Below are positions 43,643-52,541 of a stretch of DNA of 64,000 nucleotides, in pieces. The translations under genes were made by a program, and so were the position numbers. The notes below the pieces were generated by a model. It ran no database searches and was not told the origin of the DNA. It saw only the letters and a list, made by a program, of their open reading frames with translations. The stretch covers positions 1 through 64,000 of the forward strand of contig SJBG01000002.1 in assembly GCA_004332195.1 (NCBI GenBank), given 5' to 3'. Position 1 is the first letter of the stretch. Every line of letters starts with the position of its first letter. Source of the stretch: Desulfobulbaceae bacterium (lineage in GTDB: Bacteria > Desulfobacterota > Desulfobulbia > Desulfobulbales > Desulfurivibrionaceae).

Positions 43643-46336
43643 ATGAACGAAAAAATGATAGCCGCACAAATAAACGGCCTGGAAGTTTACTGCCGACAAG
43701 GGACGACCGTGCTTGCGATGGCCCGGGCGGCCGGGTGCTTTATTCCCACCTTGTGCGATGACCCGCGCCTTGAGGCTTACGGCGGCTGTCGCCTCTGCGT
43801 GGTGGAAATCAAGGGCCTGGAGTATCCTCAGACCGCCTGTACCACCCCAGTGGCTGCGGGCATGGAAATTGTAACCGAAAGCGCCAAGCTGACCAGAATC
43901 AGGCGGAACATCCTCGCGCTGCTGCTGGCCAATCACCCCAACGACTGCATGCGCTGCGAAGCCACCGGGGCCTGCACTCTCCAGGATCTGGCTTATCGCT
44001 ATAATGTCGACGGCAGTCGCTTTAACGGCGACCAAACCCGTTTGCCGCGCCGCGACGATAACGACTTTATTACCTTTGAGCCGGACAAGTGCATTCTCTG
44101 TGGCCGCTGCGTTCGCATCTGCCACGAGGTGATGATGGATGGGACCATTGACCTGATCGGCAAGGGCTTTAATACCAGGGTGGATACCGCCTGGTCCAAA
44201 CCCCGGAGCAAGGAAAATTGCGAGTTTTGTGGCCAGTGCGTCTCCACCTGCCCCACCGGGGCCCTTACCGACAAGATGAGCCGCGGCCTGGGCCGACCCT
44301 ATGAGACCACCAAGGTACGCACCACCTGCTGTTATTGCGGCACCGGCTGCGGCCTTGATCTCAAGGTCAAAGACGGCAAGGTGATCGGGGTGGCCTCAGC
44401 CCTGGACGCCCCCTCCAATCAGGGCAATCTTTGTATCAAGGGCCGGTATGGTTATCAATTCATCCACAGCCCCGAACGGATTAAAACCCCGCTGATCAAG
44501 AGAGATGGCAAGTTTGAAGCGGCCTCCTGGGATGAGGCCCTTGATCTGGTGGCAGGTAAGTTTATCGAAATCAGAAAAAAACACGGCCCGGATGCCTTGG
44601 GCGGGGTGGCCTCGGCTCGCTGCACCAGCGAGGATTGCTATGTCATGCTTAAGTGGGTGCGAGCCGGGATCGGCACCAACAACATCGACAACTGTGCCCG
44701 GGTCTGACACGCCCCTACGGTGGCCGGTCTGGCCGCAAACTTTGGATCCGGAACCGCAACCAACTCCATGGACCAGATAGCCGAGGCGGATACCATTTTC
44801 CTCTTCGGCTCCAACCCCACGGAATGTCATCCCATCGTCGGCCTCCACCTGAAAAAAGGGTTGCGCCGCGGGGCCAAACTAATAGTGGCCGACCCTCGCC
44901 GCATCGACCTGGTGGATCGGGCCGATATCTGGCTGGGGCTTAAGCCGGGCAGCAATCTCGCCCTGATCAACGGGATGCTTAATGTCATCCTGACCAATGG
45001 CTGGGAAAACAAGGAATATATCGCCACCCGGACCGAAGGTTTTGTGGAGGTTAAGGCTAATGCCTTGCTCTATCCTCCGGAAAGGGTGGAAAAACTCACC
45101 GGGGTGGCCAAGGAAACAATTATTGCCGCCGCCGAACTTTATGCCAAGTCGGATAAATCGATGATTGTTTATGGCTTAGGGGTTACCGAGCATATTACCG
45201 GCACCGAAAACGCCATGGCGATGGGAACCCTGGCCCTGGTCTGCGGCCATCTGGGCCGCCGCGGGGCCGGGGTAATGTCCCTGCGGGGCCAAAACAACGT
45301 GCAGGGCGCCACCGACATGGCCGCGGTTCCCCACATGTTGCCGGGTTATCAATTGGTTTCCGAGCCGGAAGTGCGAGCCAAGTTTGAGAAAAAATGGCAG
45401 GCGCCGATCAGCCCCCGACCCGGGCTGGAGTCGCTGGAAATGTACGACGCGGCCCGAGCGGGCAAGTTCAAGGGCATGTTCCTGATGGGCGTTGATCCGG
45501 CCCAGACCGACCCCGATCTCCACGCGGTTCGCAAGTCCTTAAACGCCCTTGATTTTCTGGTGGTGCTGGATATGTTTCACACCGAAACCACAGCTTTTGC
45601 CGACGTAATCCTGCCGGGCGCCAGTTTTGCCGAAAAAGACGGGACCTTTACCAATCTTGAGCGAAGAATCCAACGGGTCAACAAGGCTATTGAGCCCATT
45701 GCCGGCAAGGCTGAGTGGCAGATAATCTGCGAAATCGCCACCCGGATGGGCTACCCGATGCACTACAATCATCCCGCTGAAATTATGAACGAGATTGCGT
45801 CACTGGCCCCCAACTGGGCGGGGATTGACTATCAACGGCTGGGCACCCAAGGCCTGCAGTGGCCCTGTCCGAGCAAAGATCATCCCGGCACCGCCACTCG
45901 TTATGAGGATGATTTTCCCCGTTACAACAAGTTAGGCCGGATGATTGCCCTGGATCATGTCGGCTCGGGAGAAATCCCGGATCACCAGTACCCGTTGATT
46001 CTCACCACTGGACGACGACGGGAGCATCATAACAACGCCTCGATGACCATGCGAACCGAGGGGATAGCCAAGCTGGTGCCCGAGGAGCTGCTGGAAATAA
46101 GTTCAGGGGACGCGACCAGGCTGGGGATCGACGACGGCGATTATGTCCGGGTCGTTTCCCGTCGCGGCCAGATCAAGGTCAAGTCCTGGGTGACCACCAG
46201 GGCCCAGGACGGCATCGTTTTTCTCGCCTTTCATCACCGAGAGGCCCTGACCAACGACCTGACTTCCGGGTTTAGGGATCCGATCACCAGCACCCCTGAG
46301 TATAAGTCCTGCGCGGTCAGGGTGGAAAAATCGTAA
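43643..46336 (+). CDS. fdhA: Selenocysteine formate dehydrogenase catalytic subunit (NAD-linked type)
   Basis: The frame continues across an in-frame UGA (44705-44707, Sec355) that falls in the context NCARV-U-HAPTVAGLA, the canonical FdhA active site (Sec-His). About 897 aa. The N terminus has a NuoG-like [2Fe-2S] domain (YGGCRLCVVEIKGLEYPQTA), a His/Cys [4Fe-4S] region (NHPNDCMRCEATGACTLQDL), two ferredoxin clusters (CILCGRCVRICHEV, CEFCGQCVSTCPTGA), then the fourth cluster (CCYCGTGCGLDLKV) and the molybdo- or tungstopterin domains (RGQNNVQGATDMAAVP, ILTTGRRREHHNNASMTMRT). It oxidises formate or reduces CO2. With NuoE/F-like partners it predicts an NAD(P)- and possibly ferredoxin-linked enzyme. 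ATG 43643 is the start. Confidence 0.95.
44720..44736 (+). promoter_or_regulatory. SECIS-like hairpin of fdhA
   Basis: GTGGCC (44720-44725) pairs with GGCCGC (44731-44736), including one G-U pair, around the loop GGTCT. The loop begins 19 bases after the UGA. Position and G-rich loop fit bacterial SECIS elements. Confidence 0.75.
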
Positions 46337-46373
46337 AAGTTTACGAAAAAATCATCATACAGGACCTGCGAAG

Positions 46374-46892
46374 ATGAAAATTGTCGTTAAATATTACCTA
46401 TCAGCCGAGGGCAAAAAGAGGGCCGCCGCGGGGATTGCTGGAAACAGTGAACAGAAACTCTTTTTCAACGACCCGACCCGGACTTTGGCGGCATCCAGCA
46501 TCGGGGTAGTTGCGGCCGGTGAACCCGACACCATGCTTTTTGATCTACGCCGCCGTGGCCTGATGATCTGGGAGAACAACCGGCGCAACTATTATCTCAA
46601 AGACTACCACTATTCACCCCTCTCCTTTTCCCGGGAGCAGTGGCGGGATATCCTCAAGATGTTGCTACGGCTTTATGGACTGACCCGATTTAACGTGCAG
46701 ATGGGAGTCACCAACTACCTTGATCAACCCATCACCTCAATAGCCGATCTGATCACTTATGAAGCCCAGGAAAAGGCCACCCGGCAAAAGATGGAAGAAC
46801 TGGTAGACTGGATCAACGAGGAATACCAACGTTTACACCACGAGATTCACGAACGGGCCAAAAAGACCATCGCCGATTTTGTTAGCGCTTGA
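46374..46892 (+). CDS. Unknown 172-aa protein downstream of fdhA
   Basis: The protein is soluble and helical at the C terminus, with an N-terminal beta-rich part (KIVVKYYLSAEGKKRAAAGI) and SREQWRDILKMLLRLYGLTR in the middle, ending in a charged coiled-coil-like helix (about 128-165). No family is recognised. It starts 37 bases after fdhA in the same direction, so it probably belongs to the cooS-fdhA operon and may be an accessory factor; it is not FdhD or FdhE by sequence. Short direct or inverted motif CGTAAAAGTTTACG lies in the gap. Confidence 0.7.
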   Translation: MKIVVKYYLSAEGKKRAAAGIAGNSEQKLFFNDPTRTLAASSIGVVAAGEPDTMLFDLRRRGLMIWENNRRNYYLKDYHYSPLSFSREQWRDILKMLLRLYGLTRFNVQMGVTNYLDQPITSIADLITYEAQEKATRQKMEELVDWINEEYQRLHHEIHERAKKTIADFVSA

Positions 46893-47064
46893 GTCTACCT
46901 TGTGTCTTGGCAAAATCAATTTTCTGCGCTACCTTCGCGGGTTAAAAGTTGGGCGCTTGACCCGGCGTGGATGGTCGAGCCAAAACTTGGACCTGGCTTG
47001 GCCTCGATCTTTAGGCTCGGCTAAGGACTTGGCTTTTTGGTCCCGGCCTTGGTCTCAGCCCGCT

Positions 47065-47529
47065 CTAGCGACGGCGCAAGGCCCGTTCCAGGTCACGGTC
47101 TGCCTCCTTCTTTTTCAGAGTCGCCCGCTTGTCGTAGAGTTTTTTCCCCTTGGCCAAGCCCAGACTAAGCTTGGCCCGACCCTGACTGTTGAGATAAATT
47201 TTCAACGGCACCAGAGTATAACCCTGTCTTTCGAGCTTACCGATCAGCTTGTTGATCTCCCGGCGGTGCAGTAATAGTTTGCGTACTCTCAGGGGGTCAG
47301 ATGGGGTCTGAGTCGCAAAAGTATAGGGCGAAATGTGGACATTGTAGAGAAAAAGCTCGTTTTGCCGGATCTGGGCGTAACCGTCCCTCAGGTTAGCCTT
47401 ACCAGCCCGTAACGATTTAATCTCCGGGCCAGTGAGCGCCATGCCCGCCTCAAATACCTGTTCAATGGTAAATTCATGGTACGCCTTTTTGTTGGCGCAG
47501 ACCACCTTGCCACTTTCTTTTTTCTTCAT
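47065..47529 (-). CDS. smpB: SsrA-binding protein
   Basis: SmpB (154 aa) delivers tmRNA to stalled ribosomes. Clear motifs: [73 protein letters not shown] and the basic tail [20 protein letters not shown]. The start is [10 protein letters not shown]; the frame opens 12 codons earlier by chance. The tmRNA gene is not seen in the window. The 172 bases between it and the 172-aa gene are low-complexity (CAAGTCC/GCC-type) sequence without a gene. Confidence 0.95.
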   Translation of the reverse strand: MKKKESGKVVCANKKAYHEFTIEQVFEAGMALTGPEIKSLRAGKANLRDGYAQIRQNELFLYNVHISPYTFATQTPSDPLRVRKLLLHRREINKLIGKLERQGYTLVPLKIYLNSQGRAKLSLGLAKGKKLYDKRATLKKKEADRDLERALRRR

Positions 47530-47567
47530 CGGCACTATGATACCACGCAAGTACTCGGGCGACAATC

Positions 47568-47624
47568 ATTGACGACAATTGTGATGACAATTGTGACGAC
47601 GGTTGACGACAATTACTAACGCGG
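47568..47624. repeat. GACGACAATTGTGA-type tandem repeat
   Basis: Three to four degenerate copies of GA(C/T)GACAATTGTGA lie between the divergent smpB and holA genes, where the promoters should be. Each unit contains the palindrome ACAATTGT. Confidence 0.7.
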
Positions 47625-47710
47625 TCGCGCTTACCGTAACCGCAGGACATGAACCAATAACCTCGCTACGGACCTCCGTCACTCCGGCTACCAATAACTG
47701 AGACTTCGCT

Positions 47711-49324
47711 ATGCCTGTCTTTAAACGTCAGGACATCACGACATTGACCAAAAAAATCGCTGGTGGTGAATTTGCCCCAGTGTACCTGATAATCGGGGAT
47801 CGTTTTCTCTGCCGAGAGGCGGCGGCGATCATCGAAATCGCTCTGCTGCCGGAAAAAGAGGGGCGCCAAGCCCGACTCAACAGCATCGACGGTGAAGGAG
47901 AAAACCCCCTCCAAACCCTGGCTAAACTCCGAACCTACAACCTTTTTGGCGGCCGTCAAGTATTCAAGGTTATTGATTCCCGCTTGCTCTACCCCCAAGC
48001 CGTGGCCAAGGATTTGTGGAAAAAAGCGGAAAAAGTAAGACAAGACGATCCCGGCAAAGCCTTGAACCACCTGCGAACCATGCTCGGTCTGGCGGGTTTG
48101 GGGCCAAACGCCTGGCAAACCGACAACCTGGATAAGGCTTCCTCCAGCCAATGGCAAGAGCTTTTCAAGTTTAACAAACCGAGCGTAACGGCCTGGGCCG
48201 GGGAAATTCTGGCGACCCTCCCCCCCCTCGACAATCAGGCCGAAAAATCGCCCCCAAGCGATGTCGCCAAAGCTTATATGACCGCCATCGAAGCCGGACT
48301 GCCGCCAAACAACATCCTGTTGCTGCTGACGGAAACCGTTGACAAGCGTAAAAAACTCTACAAATTTCTGGAAAAACATGCGGTCATCATCGATCTGAGC
48401 GTGGCCAGCGGCAGCCCGACCACAGCACGTAAAGACCAGATGATCCCGATCAAAGAACGGGTCAATCAAACCCTAGCGGGATTCGGCAAACGCCTGGGCC
48501 CCGGAGCTTTGAATCTGTTGCTGGAGAGAGTCGGTTTTCATCCGGCGGCCGCGGTGATGGAGGCCGAAAAACTGGCCATTTACGTCGGCGAGCTTAAGAT
48601 CATCAACCACCGGGAAGTTGATGAAATGGTGGGCCGAACCAGGGAAGGGGCAATCTATGAGTTGAGCGAGGCGTACAGCCGCGGCGATTTGATTGAGGGA
48701 CTCATAATTCTGGAACGCCTGCAGCAGGACGGGGCGCATTCCCTGGCAATTCTCGGCGGCCTGCGCAACCACGTCCGCAAACTGTTGATGGTTCGCGCCA
48801 TCCAGAACCACGCCGATCGTCTTTGCAACACCAGCATCCCTTTTTCCGTCTTTAAGCAGAGCTATTTGCCGTCAGTGCGAAAAAGTTGGGAGCGGCAAAT
48901 GCAACTAATGCAACAGACGCAACAGACGCAACAGGCGCAATGGGCGCACCTAACATCCCAGGCGCCCCTGTCGCTCCTGAAAACCGGACCGGCGCTCCCG
49001 GAACAAGTCGAGAATAAACTGACGATCAAAACTCCAACGAGGGCCAAATCGCAAAGTGCGACAGCCACGCAAGAAAGCGCGCCGGAGCGAACTAAGGACG
49101 AGATCACCGAAAGAGATTCGAGCTGGCCCTCGTCACTCCCCGGTCATCCATACGCCCTTTACAATCTTTTTCTCCAGGCAGCCAAGCTTTCCAGCCCCGA
49201 ATTACGCAAAATGTTACGGGCGCTGCTTCAAGCCGAATATCGTCTCAAAAGTTCAAATCTACCGGAAAAAGCGATATTCAGCGCTCTACTTTTCGCCACC
49301 TGCCGGGCAAACCACCCGACCTAG
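47711..49324 (+). CDS. holA: DNA polymerase III delta subunit
   Basis: HolA opens the sliding clamp within the clamp loader. The AAA+-like N-terminal part contains APVYLIIGDRFLCREAAAII (residues about 18-37) and NLFGGRQVFKVIDSRLLYPQ, a domain-2 stretch with PNNILLLLTETVDKRKKLYK, and GALNLLLERVGFHPAAAVME, AIYELSEAYSRGDLIEGLII in the middle. At 537 aa it is far longer than the usual 340. Much of the excess is a polar insert near 395-470 (QLMQQTQQTQQAQWAHLTSQ and a Lys/Thr/Ser-rich segment) before the final helical part (YALYNLFLQAAKLSSPELRK). The insert DNA contains a 9-base tandem repeat near 48910. Confidence 0.85.
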   Translation: MPVFKRQDITTLTKKIAGGEFAPVYLIIGDRFLCREAAAIIEIALLPEKEGRQARLNSIDGEGENPLQTLAKLRTYNLFGGRQVFKVIDSRLLYPQAVAKDLWKKAEKVRQDDPGKALNHLRTMLGLAGLGPNAWQTDNLDKASSSQWQELFKFNKPSVTAWAGEILATLPPLDNQAEKSPPSDVAKAYMTAIEAGLPPNNILLLLTETVDKRKKLYKFLEKHAVIIDLSVASGSPTTARKDQMIPIKERVNQTLAGFGKRLGPGALNLLLERVGFHPAAAVMEAEKLAIYVGELKIINHREVDEMVGRTREGAIYELSEAYSRGDLIEGLIILERLQQDGAHSLAILGGLRNHVRKLLMVRAIQNHADRLCNTSIPFSVFKQSYLPSVRKSWERQMQLMQQTQQTQQAQWAHLTSQAPLSLLKTGPALPEQVENKLTIKTPTRAKSQSATATQESAPERTKDEITERDSSWPSSLPGHPYALYNLFLQAAKLSSPELRKMLRALLQAEYRLKSSNLPEKAIFSALLFATCRANHPT

Positions 49325-49350
49325 GTCGGCCGGTTAATCCTGAGCGCACC

Positions 49351-49491
49351 GGCTATCTTGAAAAATTGCTCTTTCGCCCGATTTCTGCGTTATGCTCAAA
49401 AAATTATCCTCGAAATATCAATCATATTCCTGCGGTAATTTTTTTCGCATCTCTTGAACTCGAACAAAATAGCTAATTTTTCAAGGTAGCC
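49351..49491 (-). repeat. MITE-like palindromic repeat, copy 4 (short form, inverted)
   Basis: The copy starts GGCTATCTTGAAAAATTGCT with CTTTCGCCCGATTTCTGCG inside and ends AATTTTTCAAGGTAGCC. Orientation is opposite to copy 3, and the 33-base hairpin is absent. It occupies the holA-nfeD gap; the remaining spacer (49492-49644) has no gene and presumably holds the nfeD promoter. Confidence 0.85.
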
Positions 49492-49644
49492 TTAATATCG
49501 AATATCCAGATCGAGCTATTCAAGCCTTGACATTCCCCGGTAAAATTGTGAGAATAAGATTGCGAGAGTGAAATGATGAAGAATCAGGACTCAGGCGATG
49601 GTAATGTCGAATGAGGATAGCGACAAGGAAACCGGGGTGAGATC

Positions 49645-51240
49645 ATGACCGCTGCCAGCTTGGTCCGGCGTTTGTTTTTGCTTCTGTTGCTGGCCGCGCC
49701 TCTGCTGACCGTCAGCTTACATCCCAAAGCCGATGCCGAAACTTTCTCTCCGGTCGGTCTAGCCACTGATAGTGTTTTGCCGGTCAGCGATGACTACGAG
49801 GGCCGGGCCAATAATGGACACCTGAGTCCGACCATGGCCGGCCAAGAGGCTCCGGTGGCGGTGCTGACCTTTAGCGGCGCTATCGGTCCAGCCACTGCCG
49901 ACTATATCCGGCGCGCTCTGCTTCAAGCTCAGGAAATGGGGGCCCAACTGGCAGTTCTGCGACTAGACACCCCTGGCGGTCTTGACACCGCCATGCGAGA
50001 AATCATCAAAGACATTTTGGCATCCCCGGTTCCGGTGGCCACCTTTGTTTACCCCTCCGGGGCCCGGGCCGCTTCCGCCGGCACCTTTATTCTCTATGCC
50101 AGTCATATTGCCGCCATGGCACCGGGAACTACTTTGGGAGCGGCCACTCCAGTGGCCATCGGCGGCCCCGGCGAGACTCCCGACGAGACTCCCCGGGGGA
50201 CAAACGACAATGGTCAAGCTAAACCCGCAGCCCAAAATGACCAACAAGCGAACCAACCGCCGGGGCAAGAGTTGACCCCGGATCCAGCCCAGACGCCAGA
50301 TCCAACCCCGGTCGTCGGCGATGCCATGACCCGCAAAAAGGTGGAAGACACCGTCGCTTACATTCGTGGCTTGGCCCATCTGCGAGCTCGTAACGCCGAA
50401 TGGGCCGAAAGGGCCGTGCGCGAAGCGGTGAGCCTCCCGGCAGAAGAGGCTGTAGCCATCAATGTGGTCGATTTGTTGGCCACCGATATCCTCGATTTAC
50501 TTAACCAACTCGAGGGCCGGACGGTCAACCTGCCCCTGGGGCCAATAACCCTGGCCACCGCCGGAGCAACTACGATCAGCATCGACCCCGATTGGCGCAA
50601 TCGTTTTCTCGCCACCATCACCAACCCCGGGGTGGCCTATATCCTGATGATGATTGGAATCTACGGGTTACTTATAGAATTTTACAACCCCGGTGTTTTC
50701 CTGCCCGGGGTGATTGGGGCCGTCAGTCTGTTGCTGGCCCTCTACGCCTTCCACCTGCTCCCGATTAGCTATGTTGGCGCCGGGCTGATTTTCCTGGGCG
50801 TTGCCTTCATGGCAATGGAGTTAATGATACCGGCTTTCGGCATCCTGGGAGTCGGCGGGGCAGTGGCTTTCATAATCGGATCGGTGATGCTCATGGATAC
50901 CAGTGTTCCCGGATTTACTCTGCCTTGGCCCTTGATTGTCGGGGCTACCGTCACCACCATCATCCTGCTGATCCTGATAATCAACATGGCCATGAAGGCC
51001 AACCGAAAACCGCTGGTGGCCGGCAGAGAGGAATTGATCGGGGCCATCGGCACGGCCCTGGAGGACTTTGACGATCAGGGCCGGGGCTGGATCAGGGTGT
51101 GCAGCGAACTATGGCGAGCCAAAAGCGGCGGACCGATTGGCAAGGGACAACAGGTAGAGGTCACCAGAGTTCATGGTCTGGAATTGCAGGTAGAGGTCGC
51201 CAGAGTCCAGGGTCTGGAATTGGACGTTAAAACAACCTAA
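49645..51240 (+). CDS. NfeD-family membrane serine protease (ClpP-like)
   Basis: The long NfeD type (531 aa): a signal peptide ([15 protein letters not shown]), a ClpP-like protease domain ([40 protein letters not shown], and catalytic Ser in [16 protein letters not shown]), a lysine region [14 protein letters not shown], then four or five membrane helices (about 330-455) and a C-terminal OB domain. A Pro/Asp/Gln-rich insert of about 50 residues (around 172-225) is extra. The last 30 residues contain a 12-residue tandem duplication ([12 protein letters not shown] / [12 protein letters not shown]). Paired with the slipin gene 11 bases downstream, the standard NfeD-SPFH unit that tends membrane protein quality. 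Confidence 0.9.
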   Translation: MTAASLVRRLFLLLLLAAPLLTVSLHPKADAETFSPVGLATDSVLPVSDDYEGRANNGHLSPTMAGQEAPVAVLTFSGAIGPATADYIRRALLQAQEMGAQLAVLRLDTPGGLDTAMREIIKDILASPVPVATFVYPSGARAASAGTFILYASHIAAMAPGTTLGAATPVAIGGPGETPDETPRGTNDNGQAKPAAQNDQQANQPPGQELTPDPAQTPDPTPVVGDAMTRKKVEDTVAYIRGLAHLRARNAEWAERAVREAVSLPAEEAVAINVVDLLATDILDLLNQLEGRTVNLPLGPITLATAGATTISIDPDWRNRFLATITNPGVAYILMMIGIYGLLIEFYNPGVFLPGVIGAVSLLLALYAFHLLPISYVGAGLIFLGVAFMAMELMIPAFGILGVGGAVAFIIGSVMLMDTSVPGFTLPWPLIVGATVTTIILLILIINMAMKANRKPLVAGREELIGAIGTALEDFDDQGRGWIRVCSELWRAKSGGPIGKGQQVEVTRVHGLELQVEVARVQGLELDVKTT

Positions 51241-51251
51241 GGAGAACGATC

Positions 51252-52046
51252 ATGTTTGAAACCTTTTTTTTCTATTTAGTGGGGCTGGCAGTCATTATCA
51301 TGCTGGCTGGCTATACCTTCCGGATTATGCGGGAATACGAGCGGGGAGTAGTTTTTCAACTCGGCCGCTTCTGGAAGGTCAAGGGGCCGGGCCTGATCAT
51401 CATCATCCCCGGCTTGCAACAGATGGTGCGGGTCGATTTGCGGATCTTGACCATGGATGTTCCCAGCCAAGACGTGATCTCGCGCGACAACGTTTCGGTC
51501 AAGGTCAACGCTGTCGTCTATTTCCGGGTGATTGACCCGCAGCGGGCCATCATCCAGGTGGAAAATTATCTGATGGCCACCAGTCAACTGGCTCAGACCA
51601 CCTTACGCTCGGTGCTTGGTAAACATGAGTTGGATGAAATGCTGGCCGAACGAGAAAAGCTGAGTCTGGATATTCAGAAGACCCTGGATGTCCAGACCGA
51701 TTCCTGGGGGATCAAGGTTTCCAGTGTCGAGATCAAGCATGTCGATATCGACGAGAGCATGATTCGGGCCATCGCCCGCCAGGCCGAGGCCGAGCGCGAA
51801 CGACGGGCCAAGATAATCCACGCCGAGGGCGAAATGCAGGCCTCACAACGGCTGCTGGAGGCCGCCCAGACCCTGTCTCGTCAACCGGAGGCCATGCAGT
51901 TGCGTTATCTCCAGACCCTTAGCAATATTGCCACCGACAGAAGCTCAGTCATCGTCTTCCCGGTCCCCACCGATATTATCGGGCCAATCATGCAGGCTAT
52001 CACCTACAAAACCCAGGGTGCGGTCCAGCCGCAATCAACACCCTGA
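51252..52046 (+). CDS. Slipin (stomatin-like SPFH/band 7 protein)
   Basis: 264 aa. An N-terminal membrane anchor ([20 protein letters not shown]) precedes the SPFH domain: [58 protein letters not shown] and [19 protein letters not shown] coiled-coil [20 protein letters not shown] region follows. Slipins form large membrane oligomers and are the usual substrate/partner of NfeD proteases. It directly follows nfeD and is followed by a strong terminator. Confidence 0.93.
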   Translation: MFETFFFYLVGLAVIIMLAGYTFRIMREYERGVVFQLGRFWKVKGPGLIIIIPGLQQMVRVDLRILTMDVPSQDVISRDNVSVKVNAVVYFRVIDPQRAIIQVENYLMATSQLAQTTLRSVLGKHELDEMLAEREKLSLDIQKTLDVQTDSWGIKVSSVEIKHVDIDESMIRAIARQAEAERERRAKIIHAEGEMQASQRLLEAAQTLSRQPEAMQLRYLQTLSNIATDRSSVIVFPVPTDIIGPIMQAITYKTQGAVQPQSTP

Positions 52047-52060
52047 GACCAACTAAAAAT

Positions 52061-52106
52061 ATAAATGGGTTCCCGGTTTCAACATTGAAACCGGGAACCC
52101 ATTTAT
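52061..52106. terminator. Strong bidirectional hairpin terminator
   Basis: A perfect 22-bp inverted repeat (52061-52082 and 52085-52106, arms starting ATAAATGGGTTCCCGGTTTC) with a 2-base centre lies after slipin and before the convergent tRNA-Leu. A-rich and T-rich ends of the arms make it suitable in both directions. Confidence 0.85.
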
Positions 52107-52117
52107 ACTGTATGCTG

Positions 52118-52204
52118 TGGTACCGGAGGTCGGAATCGAACCGACATGGGGTCGCCCCCGCGGGATTTTGAGTCCCGTGCGTCTACCTGTTTCACCACTC
52201 CGGT
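52118..52204 (-). tRNA. tRNA-Leu (anticodon CAA)
   Basis: The reverse complement folds as a class II tRNA: acceptor ACCGGAG / CTCCGGT, D arm with GGTGAAACAGGTAGACGC, anticodon loop CTCAAAA (anticodon CAA), a long variable arm (GCGGGGGCGACCCCAT) and T arm GTCGG-TTCGATT-CCGAC. The CCA is encoded (TGG at 52118-52120). It reads UUG. Confidence 0.95.
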
Positions 52205-52276
52205 AATATCGGACCGCTTCCCCATTATTATGTGGCAGCCTGAGTCGGGCAATATAAAAAAACTGCCGGGCTCTGT

Positions 52277-52345
52277 CAAGAGCAACAAGCCAACAGAGCA
52301 ACAAGCCAACAGAGCAACAGGCCAACAGAACAACAAGCTGACGCA
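52277..52345. repeat. Tandem repeat AGAGCAACAAGCCAAC
   Basis: About four copies of a 16- to 17-base unit (AGAGCAACAAGCCAAC, with variants AGGCCAAC and AGAACAAC) lie upstream of tRNA-Leu. It is non-coding. The rest of 52346-52541 holds no gene; the tRNA promoter and the pilT-like gene's promoter are expected around it. Confidence 0.85.
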
Positions 52346-52541
52346 ATAGCAAGCTGTCGCTTGCAAATAACTTGGCGACAACTCCCCGTCATCGGCCAGG
52401 AGCCGCACTTGCAACCGACATTTCATTTTACGCCCCCACCAAAAAATCATAATCCCGCCTACAATGAGGTATAGTTAGACTCATGAAGTTTGAGTGGAAT
52501 ATCGAAAAAGAAAAAATCAATATGAAAGGCGAGCTTAAAAA

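Noticed and set aside
44720-46336. Separate formate dehydrogenase gene starting at 44720
   Set aside because: It is the continuation of fdhA beyond the selenocysteine UGA, not an independent gene.
46879-47274. ORF antisense to smpB (131 aa)
   Set aside because: Lies opposite the conserved smpB gene and low-complexity sequence; no homology.
52277-52345. Tandem repeat near tRNA-Leu as a CRISPR array
   Set aside because: Units are 16-17 bases and contiguous, with no spacers and no cas genes.
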